From CAVTJL01 sp963828215 (lineage in GTDB: Bacteria > Pseudomonadota > Alphaproteobacteria > Geminicoccales > Geminicoccaceae): DNA of 64,000 nucleotides. The stretch's first letter is position 1. The number at the start of each line of letters is the position of its first letter. Below, one piece after another: positions 49,426 to 57,756 of this stretch. A model generated the notes under the pieces. It did not search any database, was not told the DNA's origin, and saw only the letters and a program-made list of their open reading frames with translations. The stretch is taken from NCBI GenBank assembly GCA_963828215.1, contig CAWHFO010000057.1, positions 43,281 through 107,280 on the forward strand. Direction: 5' to 3'. The translations under genes and the position numbers were made by a program.

Positions 49426-49638
49426 TCACCAGCAGGCCTCGCTACGTGAGGAATTCTCGGGTAGCAGCTTCGACCAGTAGCTGGCGCCGTCGTCGTACCT
49501 TGTCGTGAAGACGATGTCGGCGGTCCCGAGGTCGCGGGCGATATGGATGGCGCGGCCATGGTCGATCAAGGTCGCTCCCTGCGTGCGCCGCCCTTCCCGC
49601 TGAGCAAGGTCGAACGACGGAGGCATCAGCTCCGTCAC
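49426..49638 (-). CDS. Small hypothetical protein after the tape measure gene
   Basis: A 70-residue frame starting 6 bases after the tape measure stop on the same strand. It contains GATLIDHGRAIHIARDLGTA and DIVFTTRYDDGASYWSKLLP. Position and spacing suit a small phage tail gene, but it is short and unrecognised, and the tail cluster is cut off soon after. Confidence 0.4.
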   Translation of the reverse strand: MTELMPPSFDLAQREGRRTQGATLIDHGRAIHIARDLGTADIVFTTRYDDGASYWSKLLPENSSRSEACW

Positions 49639-49644
49639 GAGTGC

Positions 49645-52113
49645 TCAAAGATCCCGCCTTGCGCGCTGGATGGCGCGTGCGGCCTCGGCGGAGATCTGGC
49701 CCTGGCTCCTGCGGAAGCCGTTGGCGTCGGGCGTGGTGATGTTCATGACGACCGTCACCGGCTGCTGGCGTTCCGCGCGGGCCGAGAGCCCCGTGCCGAG
49801 CGCCCGCATCTGGCCTGGGGTCAGCACCGCCTCGCCGCGCCGCAGGATCGCCGGAACCTCGTCCGCGCCGAGGCCGGCGACACCACCGGTGTGGAAGCGT
49901 GGAGCAGTCGCGAAGGCTGCGGTGTCCATGGCCCGAGCTGGCCCCGCCTCTTTGCCGGCGATCCCGCCCTCGTGGAAGAGGCCGCCAAGGAGGCTGCCGA
50001 CGCCAGAGAACAGGCCGCTTCCCGTATCGCTTCCGCCTGTCTGCCCGGCCCCCGAGAGCGCTGCCGCCAAGGGACCGGTGATGGTCTGGCGGACGGCGAT
50101 CCGGGTGAGATCGGCGGCGATGCTGTCGACGAGCGAGCGGACCTCGAGCTTGCCGGTCGTGACGAAGCCGACAAGGGCGTCCTCCATGCCAGCGAAGGCT
50201 TTGCTCGTCACCGCCTCGGCGGCCTGGGCAGCATCGGTCGCTTCCTTCGCGTAGTCCTGGAGGCCGCGGCGCACCCCGTCCTGCCAGTCCCGGCTCTGCC
50301 GCAGCAGCCGGTCCTGGGCCTCGGCCAGCTCGCCCGCGGCGCCGGTGAGCGCGCGATTGTAGGTCGCCTGGTCGATGGCGCCGGCTTGCAGAAGGCCGTT
50401 GAGGCGCTCGAGGGTGGCGGCATAGGCCTCGGTGGGCGTGCGGGTCTGCTCGACGAGGCGCTGTCCCTCCTCGCGCAGGCGCTCCTCCTGGCGCATCGCC
50501 AGGGCGGCCGCCTCGTGCGCCTGCTTCTCGTCGTAGAGCGCCGAGGCCAGCTTCTCGACCTCGGCCCGTTGGCCGGCGGTGGCGCCCTCGGACAGCCGTG
50601 AGAGTGCCTGACTGATAAAACCCTGGCGCTCGTCGGCGAAGGAGGCGAGCTGCTGGCCGAGGTCAGAGATGACGCGCTGGTTGGCCTGGGCGACACGGGC
50701 CGCCGCCTCGCGGGCCGGCTGCTCGATCGCCGCGATCTGCCGCTGTGCTATGGTCTCGGCTTCCTTGACGGCGGCATCGACGTCACCAGCGTTGGTGCCG
50801 TCGGGAGCCCTGAGCGCCTCGAGGTGGCGCTTGGTCTCCTCGAGCCCTCGATTGATCTGAGCGATCCGCTCGGCCGGGCCGGTGGCGAGCTGGTCGAGGG
50901 TGCGGTCGAGCTCATGGCGCTGGGTCGCCAGCTGCTCGGCCAGCCGCTCCGCCTCGGCCGCGCGCTGGCCCGCCTGGGCCTCGCGCTGCTCCGCGGCGAA
51001 GTGATCGGCCTCGCCTCTCGCCTGGGCGATCAGGTCCTCGACCTGGCGGCGCAGCGTCTCGACCTTGGCCTCCTGCTCCTGGATGAAGGCACCCTGACCC
51101 AGGAGCGGCGTGCCGGGCCCGCCGGCCTGGAGCCGAGCCAGCTCCTCCTCGGCCGCCACGAGCTGCCTGTTGGCCTCGACGATGCGGGTCGCGATCGGCT
51201 GCTCGTCGAAGAAGCTCGTGAGCCCGTCCAGAGAGCGGGTGAGCAGGCCCAGGGCACCCTCGGCCGTGCCCGAGACGGCGGGGGTCCGCCCGATCGCCTT
51301 GAGAAGATCGCCCCAGGCGTCCGAGAGGCGGTTGGCCGCTCCGGTGAGGCCGCCGGCCTCGGCCACCCCGGCCCCACCCACCTGCTGCTCCAGCGCGTCG
51401 AGGATGACTTTCTGGGCGTCCGCCTGGCGGCCGGTCTCGACCAGCGACTGGATCAGCTCGCGCTGGGAGGCCGTGAAAGACACGCCGACCCGGCGCAGTG
51501 CCGAGATCCCCTGGACCGGCTCCTCGAGCGCCTTGCCGAGCTGGGTCGCCGAGGATCGCAGATCCTGGCCGAACACAGCGGCCAGATCCTGCGCGAGGCG
51601 AAGGGAACGAGTAAAGGTGTCGCCGGCGACCGAGCGGAAGGTGGCGAGCACCGAGGCCGCATCCTCGACGCTCTCCGCCGTCGCCAGCGTGCTCTTCTCG
51701 AGACCGTCGGCAAACGACAAAAGATCGCGGGCGGTGAGGCCGGAGGCGTGGCCGGTGGCGCGGAGGACCGCTTCGAGGCGGCGGTAGGACTGGTCGGCCG
51801 GCGCGGCCTCCTCCAGGCCCTTGCCGAGCACGAGGCCGACCCCGGCGAGCGCGGCCCCGGCGGCGAGGCCGGCCGGGCCGAGCGCGGTCAGCGCCGTGCC
51901 GAGGGGACCGAGACGGCTCGCAAAAGCCTCGAGCGAGCCTCTGACCTCGCCGGCGGCACCGTCGAGGGCGAGGAGCGCCCGCGATGCCGGCTGGGCCGCC
52001 GTCTCGATCCGCCGAAGTGCCCGGTCACCGCTCTCGCCGACCTCTTTCAGCTCGGCTTTGACCTTGCCGCCGTCGACGACGGCGAGACGGATCGAAAGGC
52101 TGCGGTCAGCCAC
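49645..52113 (-). CDS. Phage tail tape measure protein
   Basis: An 822-residue protein: short N-terminal domain (MADRSLSIRLAVVDGGKVKA), Ala/Gly hydrophobic segments (LGPAGLAAGAALAGVGLVLG), the family block around SLRLAQDLAAVFGQDLRSSA, a long coiled-coil centre (residues 320-560) and a C-terminal FHTGGVAGLGADEVPAIL with RRGEAVLTPGQM, the usual lambda-type tape measure ending. It sets tail length in siphoviruses. Its start overlaps the preceding small gene by 8 bases. The length fits a tail of moderate size. Confidence 0.88.
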   Translation of the reverse strand: MADRSLSIRLAVVDGGKVKAELKEVGESGDRALRRIETAAQPASRALLALDGAAGEVRGSLEAFASRLGPLGTALTALGPAGLAAGAALAGVGLVLGKGLEEAAPADQSYRRLEAVLRATGHASGLTARDLLSFADGLEKSTLATAESVEDAASVLATFRSVAGDTFTRSLRLAQDLAAVFGQDLRSSATQLGKALEEPVQGISALRRVGVSFTASQRELIQSLVETGRQADAQKVILDALEQQVGGAGVAEAGGLTGAANRLSDAWGDLLKAIGRTPAVSGTAEGALGLLTRSLDGLTSFFDEQPIATRIVEANRQLVAAEEELARLQAGGPGTPLLGQGAFIQEQEAKVETLRRQVEDLIAQARGEADHFAAEQREAQAGQRAAEAERLAEQLATQRHELDRTLDQLATGPAERIAQINRGLEETKRHLEALRAPDGTNAGDVDAAVKEAETIAQRQIAAIEQPAREAAARVAQANQRVISDLGQQLASFADERQGFISQALSRLSEGATAGQRAEVEKLASALYDEKQAHEAAALAMRQEERLREEGQRLVEQTRTPTEAYAATLERLNGLLQAGAIDQATYNRALTGAAGELAEAQDRLLRQSRDWQDGVRRGLQDYAKEATDAAQAAEAVTSKAFAGMEDALVGFVTTGKLEVRSLVDSIAADLTRIAVRQTITGPLAAALSGAGQTGGSDTGSGLFSGVGSLLGGLFHEGGIAGKEAGPARAMDTAAFATAPRFHTGGVAGLGADEVPAILRRGEAVLTPGQMRALGTGLSARAERQQPVTVVMNITTPDANGFRRSQGQISAEAARAIQRARRDL

Positions 52114-52399
52114 CTGCCGGGGGCTCCAGCCCGGCCCGGCGCTCGCAGGCCTGGACCCGGTCGGTCAGGCGGTCGAGGTTGTGCTCGAAGAGAGCGAGCC
52201 GCGCGTCGACCGCGACCAGCGTGCGCATCGCCGTGCTCAGCTCGGTGATCGCGGCGCTGTTGTGGTCGATGTCGTTGCGCATGTCGGCACCCAGCCAGAC
52301 AAGGCTCGCGGCCATCACCACGAGCGCAAGAAGATCGATGCGGATCGTCGGGTCGAGCCGCAGGCGCGGGCCGTAGCGGCCATTGCCGTTCGGTTCCAT
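52106..52399 (-). CDS. Small one-TM protein in the phage tail cluster
   Basis: A 97-residue protein with one membrane segment (IRIDLLALVVMAASLVWLGA) and a coiled-coil-like C-terminal half (LALFEHNLDRLTDRVQACER). GAAGGATC precedes the ATG at 52399. It sits between the tail chaperone and tape measure genes, a site where small phage-specific proteins are common. Function unknown; a holin is possible but the location argues against it. Confidence 0.6.
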   Translation of the reverse strand: MEPNGNGRYGPRLRLDPTIRIDLLALVVMAASLVWLGADMRNDIDHNSAAITELSTAMRTLVAVDARLALFEHNLDRLTDRVQACERRAGLEPPAGG

Positions 52400-52431
52400 C
52401 AAGTGATCCTTCGCGTGGCCAGGGGCAGACG

Positions 52432-53145
52432 TCAGGCGTCTTGCGCCAGCCGCTCGTTGAGCGCGCGGACGAGGCCGGCCTCGCCGGCGGGCAGCAGCTC
52501 GGCCAGGGCCGCGGGGGCATGACCCAGGGCCGTGCCGAGGGTCATGCCGGTGGCAAGGTCGAGGCCGAGGACCATGCCGTTCCCCGATAGACGTAGCTGG
52601 CCCTGGCAGCGCAGCACCGTGTCCCACGCGGCCCACCCGGCGTCGGTCAGAGGCTCGTGCGCATGGTAGGGACACTGCGTGCTGTCCGGGCCGGGCCGTC
52701 CCTCGGCGCAGGCCCGCCCCTGCAGGGCGCAGCCCCGGCAGTAGGACGCGCCGCCGCCGAAGTGCCAGGCGGCCAGCGCCGTCAGGCGTTTTTTTCCAGA
52801 TCCAGCAGAAGGGCCGGGCCAAGGTAGAGCCGCTCGAACGCCTCGGCGATCGGCCAGAGATCCAGCAGGGCCTCCATGCCCTCCGGGGTCACGGATGCCG
52901 GCTTGCCCTCGCTGTCCCCGATGGCCCTCCCAGCCGTCGATGGCGAGGCGCGCGAGCGCCTTCAGGAAGCCCGCCGTGCGCGCGCCCGCATTCGGTACAT
53001 CATCCTCGCGGCCGTCCAGTGTGAGCCCGTGGCGCTCGGCCCGGGCCGCCATGACGAGCGCGGTCGTGCAGGGCCGGACATGCACCCGCGCGCCATGGCC
53101 GAGATCGAGCCAGCAAGGCTCTTTCTTCAGGTCGAGACGGATCAT
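52432..53145 (-). CDS. Phage tail assembly chaperones G and GT
   Basis: The G part begins MIRLDLKKEPCWLDLGHGAR and runs to GWEG in one frame, then (after one extra base at 52923-52924) VTPEGMEALLDLWPIAEAFE to LLLDLEKNA and TGA at 52782. Across the stop, the GAA AAA AAC codons contain the slippery heptamer A AAA AAC; a -1 slip gives KKRLTALAAWHFGG and about 120 more residues with five cysteines, ending at 52432. This is the lambda G/GT arrangement, placed as usual just before the tape measure gene. The extra base may be a sequence error or decay. Confidence 0.75.
   Translation of the reverse strand: MIRLDLKKEPCWLDLGHGARVHVRPCTTALVMAARAERHGLTLDGREDDVPNAGARTAGFLKALARLAIDGWEGHRGQRGQAGIRDPGGHGGPAGSLADRRGVRAALPWPGPSAGSGKKRLTALAAWHFGGGASYCRGCALQGRACAEGRPGPDSTQCPYHAHEPLTDAGWAAWDTVLRCQGQLRLSGNGMVLGLDLATGMTLGTALGHAPAALAELLPAGEAGLVRALNERLAQDA
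52788..52794 (-). other. Slippery heptamer A AAA AAC for -1 frameshifting
   Basis: In the zero frame the minus strand reads GAA AAA AAC GCC TGA, so A-AAA-AAC is in the right phase for tandem slippage two codons before the G stop. Seven A occur in a row (52789-52795), rare in this GC-rich region. Confidence 0.7.
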
Positions 53146-53148
53146 GGC

Positions 53149-54426
53149 TCAGCTCGTGTAGCTCGGGACATCATTGAGGAGGCTGGCACGAAGCATGATG
53201 CCGGCGGTCTCGTCCAGAGCGGCCCGCCAGTCGAAGCTCGCCTCGACCCCGCCCGGCCCCGAGATGCCGTATTTTGGTTTCGGCAGGAACAGGCGGAACA
53301 GCTCGAGCTTCAGCTCCCAGCCCTCGACCATCGAGAAGCCGTAGTCGAGCGCCACCGGATCGCCACTCGCCGCCTCGGCGACCAGCGTCGTCCCATCGAA
53401 GCGCACGGTGAGCTGCCCCTGGGCCGAGGCGAAGGTCGGCTCGGCCGCCTGGATCTTCCCGTCCTCGCGGATCACCCGGACCCGTTCCAGATTGTTCGAG
53501 AAGGTGAGGCTCCCGCCGGTGACCCCAGCGAGTGGGCTACCATCCCGGCGGATGAAGCCGCGCCCCTGGCTGAACCGCTTGAGGGCGAAGGTGGTCGGAC
53601 TTGCGTCGACCGTGCTCCCCGCGGTCTCCTCGCCCTGGGCCACCAGCTGCAGCTTGGCGTTGGCCGGCCCCTCCTGGCCCATCTCGATGGCCATGCTCTC
53701 CACTACCGTGCCGAGGTGGCGGAAGAAGACCGGGCTCGTGAGCTTCGGGTGGCCGATCTCGAGCGTGAAGCTCGGGATGTCGTCCGCACCGCTGTCCCAG
53801 AGGTGGCGATAGCCACCGCCCCTGAGGGTCGCGGCCGACACAGTGCCATTGCTGGTAGCCAAGGCGGCGAGAGCAAAGGCGTTGCCGACGGGGCCCGCTG
53901 TGTCGTGGGTGATGGTGAGGGTCGTGGCGTCGGCGGTGTAGGTCGCGGCAGCGATGTCGGGATCGGCGCTGGCGTTCAGTGCCGTCTGTGCATTGTTCAG
54001 GGTGTCGGCCAGCGTCGCGCCGATCGCGATCTCATTGCCGCTGGCCGTACCGGCCACGAAGGTCCAGTTCACGCCATGGAGCGTGATCGTGCTGCCGTCG
54101 GCGAGCTGGCCGGCAAAGGTGATGGTGCCGCTGGCCGCTTCCGCGGTCGTGATCGGATTGCCCAGGAGGGCCGTGAGCCAGAAGCCGGTGCCTCGGAGAT
54201 GGAGCGGAACTTCGAGCTGGCCCTCGTCGGTGACGAGGCCACGATAGGGGTCCTGGGCATTGCGGCCACGGCCCAGCAGCGGATCGTCGCCCAGGGGCTG
54301 GCTCGAGGAGAGATCCGTCGACTTGAAGTCGAGGCTCTGCCAGCCGGTCAGCGGCAGCACGCCGTAGCTGGTCTCGCGGGCGGCCAGCAGCGTCGCGTCG
54401 GCGCCATAGGCGCGGACTTTGGGCAT
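53149..54426 (-). CDS. Phage tail tube protein
   Basis: A 425-residue protein: VRAYGADATLLAARETSYGV at the start and a C-terminal block (FTLEIGHPKLTSPVFFRHLG, LDYGFSMVEGWELKLELFRL) like the tail tube or major tail proteins of siphoviruses. Residues 105-215 are Thr/Ala-rich and look like an Ig-like inserted domain. The order terminator, tube, chaperone, tape measure agrees. It ends 3 bases before the chaperone start. Confidence 0.82.
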   Translation of the reverse strand: MPKVRAYGADATLLAARETSYGVLPLTGWQSLDFKSTDLSSSQPLGDDPLLGRGRNAQDPYRGLVTDEGQLEVPLHLRGTGFWLTALLGNPITTAEAASGTITFAGQLADGSTITLHGVNWTFVAGTASGNEIAIGATLADTLNNAQTALNASADPDIAAATYTADATTLTITHDTAGPVGNAFALAALATSNGTVSAATLRGGGYRHLWDSGADDIPSFTLEIGHPKLTSPVFFRHLGTVVESMAIEMGQEGPANAKLQLVAQGEETAGSTVDASPTTFALKRFSQGRGFIRRDGSPLAGVTGGSLTFSNNLERVRVIREDGKIQAAEPTFASAQGQLTVRFDGTTLVAEAASGDPVALDYGFSMVEGWELKLELFRLFLPKPKYGISGPGGVEASFDWRAALDETAGIMLRASLLNDVPSYTS

Positions 54427-54664
54427 TCACGTATCCTCAGTGCGGGGAGTGGTATTCGAGTGCCATGAGGAACCGAGAGAGGGGCGGCAACCACTCGTTC
54501 GATCGGACTTCGGCAGGCTTGGTCACGAAAGCCAGAGCCACACGCGCACCCTGATTGACCAGAGATCGGCTCGGGCGCATCGTCGTCGACGCCGTCACTT
54601 CTGTGTGGAGTATTGGTCCTCGGAGCGGATGCGTCCGATGGGCTCCGACCAGACTGGAGGGTCA

Positions 54665-55258
54665 ATGCCTGTCGAAACGAAGGACACGGTCTACTGGATT
54701 ATCTCGATTGCCTGCGTGGGCCTCGGTTGGTGGCTGAACTACCATTTTGTCGCCCAACCGGCTCTCGAGGAGACCAAGCGCTTCGATCAGCACCAGATTG
54801 AAGTCGCAAGTCAACAGGCTGACGAGCAGAAGAAGCGGGCCGACGACCTGGAGAGAAGGAACCGCGATATCCGCGGGCGTTGGGAGGCCGCGCGTTACAT
54901 CTCCCTCAGCACGGTGAACAGGGCCGTTCAGGACGCCACGAAACCACCGAGCGCCTGGGAGCGCCAAACGAGACCGCCGAACGCCTATCTTGCTCATCAG
55001 ATCGTGGAAGCCCGCGACAAGCTGCGTGACCAGATCAGCCAGATTCAGGGCGGGCTGCAGTTCGTCTCCGACAGTCTCGACTCGACGATCGATGCCATCA
55101 AGGACACGCTCAACCACCAGCCGATCGACCAGAAGCGGCTCGCCGAGCTTCTTGCCCGGCTAGGGAATGAATGGCCGACCAAGAGCACCAGCATCGAGGA
55201 TAAGGTTGTCGCCTTGTTTACCGAGCTCGGCTGCCCACAGCTCACAGCCAGTCGCTGA
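54665..55258 (+). CDS. Moron-like membrane-anchored coiled-coil protein
   Basis: A 197-residue protein: an N-terminal membrane anchor (TVYWIISIACVGLGWWLNYH), a coiled coil (residues 40-75, EETKRFDQHQIEVASQQADE), then a helical domain with DKLRDQISQIQGGLQFVSDS. GGAGGGTCA precedes the ATG. It lies on the plus strand between two minus-strand tail genes with its own leader of about 240 bases and lower GC, the pattern of a moron (host-benefit gene). Function unknown. Confidence 0.65.
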   Translation: MPVETKDTVYWIISIACVGLGWWLNYHFVAQPALEETKRFDQHQIEVASQQADEQKKRADDLERRNRDIRGRWEAARYISLSTVNRAVQDATKPPSAWERQTRPPNAYLAHQIVEARDKLRDQISQIQGGLQFVSDSLDSTIDAIKDTLNHQPIDQKRLAELLARLGNEWPTKSTSIEDKVVALFTELGCPQLTASR

Positions 55259-55305
55259 TCGGCTTTGGATTCGGTGGGGGATGCTGCGCGCCGACGTAGG
55301 ACCGC

Positions 55306-55750
55306 TCAAGGATTAGACAGGACGAACGGATCGCTCACGAGGTACTCGACCGTCACCACGAGGCGGGTGTTCAGGATCGGCGCCGCTCCCTCGATCGCCA
55401 GCACGCTGGTCTCCGGCGCGCCGACCATGAGGTTCTCGGCAAGGCCGCCGAGCGAAGGATCGGCGCCGAGCGCGGCGGCGATGGCCTGCATGAGCGTGTC
55501 GAGCGTCGCCTCGCCACTGCCATCGGCGGCGCGTGTGACGAACGCCTCGAAGCTCGACCCGGTGACTGTAGGATTCGGTACGAGGGTTGAGGGTGACGTC
55601 CGGCTCGCCCGGCTCGCCGTCGCGCATGATGACGAGACCCTCGGCCGGCACCCGCTCGGGCAGCGCCTCATTGCGGCGGACGGTGGGCGCGGTGAGCGCG
55701 CCGAGCCGCTCGTACAGCGCGGAGAGAACCTGTTCGCGCTTCGACGGCAT
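55306..55750 (-). pseudogene. Phage tail terminator-like protein, frameshifted
   Basis: MPSKREQVLSALYERLGALT and EGLVIMRDGEPGEPDVTLNP from the start at 55750 continue, after one extra base near 55550, as EAFVTRAADGSGEATLDTLM and LNTRLVVTVEYLVSDPF. Without that base (CTTCGAG becomes CTCGAG) a single protein of about 147 residues results, resembling tail terminator/completion proteins. As written the gene is broken. IS1380 lies 13 bases before its start. Confidence 0.65.
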
Positions 55751-55762
55751 CTGCAGGCCCTG

Positions 55763-57366
55763 CTACCCCGAAAAATTCACTGGGGCTGAGCCGGAAGGCG
55801 GCGGGCGCGGCGTAAATGTCTGAGTTCGTGTATGTTTCTGGTGCTGAAGCAGAGACAGCACGGCTCGACGGAGTACCGCGCCCGCCATGGCAGAGAATGC
55901 CTCGCTCCTCCCCGGCTTGTCACCGGTCGGCGGCAAGCCGGTGCACATCACCTTCGATGGCGGTCGGCTGACCTCGGACGTGGGCGTGCTGCTGCTGGCC
56001 GAGACCGAACGTCGGCTCGGGATCGCGCAGCGCTTGGCGCGCTGCCTCACCGACCCGCGGTCGCCGGAGCGGGTGCGGCACACGCTCACCGACATGATCC
56101 GCTTCCGGATGCTGCTGATCGCGGCCGGCTATCCGGACGCGAACGACTGCGACGCGCTGCGCCTCGACCCGGCGTTCAAGATGGCGGTCGGGCGGCTGCC
56201 CGAGAGCGGCGACGATCTGTGCTCGCAGCCGACCATGTGTCGGCTGGAGAACTTGCCCGGCGCCATCGCGCTCAAGCGGATGATGGCGGCCATGGTCGAG
56301 CTGTTCTGCGATAGCTTCACCGTGGTGCCGAACCGGATCGTGCTCGACATCGACGATACCTGCGATCCCGCCCACGGTCGGCAGCAGCTCTCCCTCTTCC
56401 ACACCTACCATGACGAGCGCTGCTTCCTGCCGATCCACGTCTACGAGGCGACCACGGGCAAGCCGGTGGCGGTGATTCTGCGGCCCGGCAAGACCCCCGA
56501 CGGGGCCGAGGTCGCGCTCGTCCTGCGTCACGTCATTGGCGCCATCCGCCGGCGCTGGCCCCGTGTCGACATCCTGGTCCGCGGCGACAGCCACTACGGG
56601 CGCCACGAGGCCATGAGCTGGTGCGAGCGCAACCGGGTCGCCTACGCCTTCGGCCTCGCCGGCAACAAGGTCCTGCTCGCCCGTGTGACGGCCCTCGCCG
56701 AGGAGGCGGCCCTTCGTCGGATCGAGGGCGAGGCCGAGAAGGTCCGCCGCTACGACGAGTTCCGCTACGCCGCCAAGACCTGGAGCGTCGAGCGCCGGGT
56801 CATCGTCCGGCTGGAGGCGTCGGACCGGGGCAGCGACAGCCGGTTCATCGCCACCAACCTCGCCGGCGCGCCCCGTTGGCTGTACGAGGACGTCTACTGC
56901 GCCCGCGGTCAGGCGGAGAACCTGATCAAGGCGCACAAGCGCCACCTCGCCTCCGACCGCACCTCCTGCACCAAAGCCACCGCCAACCAATTCCGGCTGG
57001 TGCTGCACACCGCCGCCTATTGGCTCCCGCACACCCTGCGCGGTCTGGCGCCGAAGCGGTCGTTCTGGCGCGACGCCCAGTTCGACACGCTCCGCTTGGC
57101 GCTGATCAAGGTGGCCGGCCGGATCACCGAGATGGCGACCCGAATCAAGGTGGCGCTGCCGTCCGCCTGTCCCTACCGCGCCAGCCTCATACTGCTCGCC
57201 GCTTGCGCCGCGAGGCCGCCCTGAGTCACAGGGCGGCGTGCCCCGACCGAGCCCTTCCCCGCAAACCCCCAGCCCCGATCATCGCGCCCGCCGGCGCCAC
57301 GGCCCGCCATGCCCGTAGCAGTCCCGCTCGCGCATCCAAGGCAGTCCGGTGAATGATCCGGGCTAG
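55763..57366. mobile_element. IS1380-family insertion sequence
   Basis: Ends CTACCCCGAAAAATTCAC (55763) and, on the other strand, CTAGCCCGGATCATTCAC (57366) match at 14 of 18 positions. It holds one intact transposase gene. The left junction is just upstream of a tail gene; the right junction abuts a truncated dihydrodipicolinate synthase-like gene, so the flanks come from different genes. Confidence 0.75.
55887..57224 (+). CDS. IS1380-family transposase
   Basis: A 445-residue transposase, apparently intact: GKPVHITFDGGRLTSDVGVL at the start, the first catalytic region VLDIDDTCDPAHG, RGDSHYGRHEAMSWCERN with the second Asp, and YCARGQAENLIKAHKRHLAS with the Glu. The length fits the family. 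It may still be mobile. No passenger gene. Confidence 0.9.
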   Translation: MAENASLLPGLSPVGGKPVHITFDGGRLTSDVGVLLLAETERRLGIAQRLARCLTDPRSPERVRHTLTDMIRFRMLLIAAGYPDANDCDALRLDPAFKMAVGRLPESGDDLCSQPTMCRLENLPGAIALKRMMAAMVELFCDSFTVVPNRIVLDIDDTCDPAHGRQQLSLFHTYHDERCFLPIHVYEATTGKPVAVILRPGKTPDGAEVALVLRHVIGAIRRRWPRVDILVRGDSHYGRHEAMSWCERNRVAYAFGLAGNKVLLARVTALAEEAALRRIEGEAEKVRRYDEFRYAAKTWSVERRVIVRLEASDRGSDSRFIATNLAGAPRWLYEDVYCARGQAENLIKAHKRHLASDRTSCTKATANQFRLVLHTAAYWLPHTLRGLAPKRSFWRDAQFDTLRLALIKVAGRITEMATRIKVALPSACPYRASLILLAACAARPP

Positions 57367-57372
57367 GATATC

Positions 57373-57531
57373 TTAGCCCATCATGCCCAGCACGGTGACG
57401 CCATCGACCCCGCGCTCGAGATAGAAGTCGACGAGCCGATCGGCGCTCGCGAGGTCGAGTTCTCCGGTCTCGGTGAACGGGGTGGCGGCGATAACGAAGA
57501 CGCCGCGCGCCCCTTCGGCGAGCCTCGTCAT
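57373..57531 (-). pseudogene. Dihydrodipicolinate synthase-family N-terminal fragment
   Basis: MTRLAEGARGVFVIAATPFT and GELDLASADRLVDFYLERGV then DGVTVLGMMG match the start of DapA-like aldolases (N-acetylneuraminate lyase superfamily). After 52 residues the frame stops, 7 bases from the IS1380 end, and the rest of the barrel, including the Schiff-base Lys, is missing on the other side. Confidence 0.75.
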
Positions 57532-57756
57532 GGATCCTTCCCCGCGGCGACTGGCTGCTGGACGCCGGCTTCGCCTGCCCAAGGTCGAGCACGAAGACCC
57601 ATTCTACGATCTTCCTTGGCTGGCGGCCAGAACGCACAGCCCGCTCGCGGGGTCCGGCCGGACCAGCCGCCTCCTGTGCTGAAGATCATAGCCGCCCCGC
57701 CTTCGCCGATGCCTTCTGCGCTGACGCCCTTTTCCGCCTGGACCCGGAGAGCAGTC

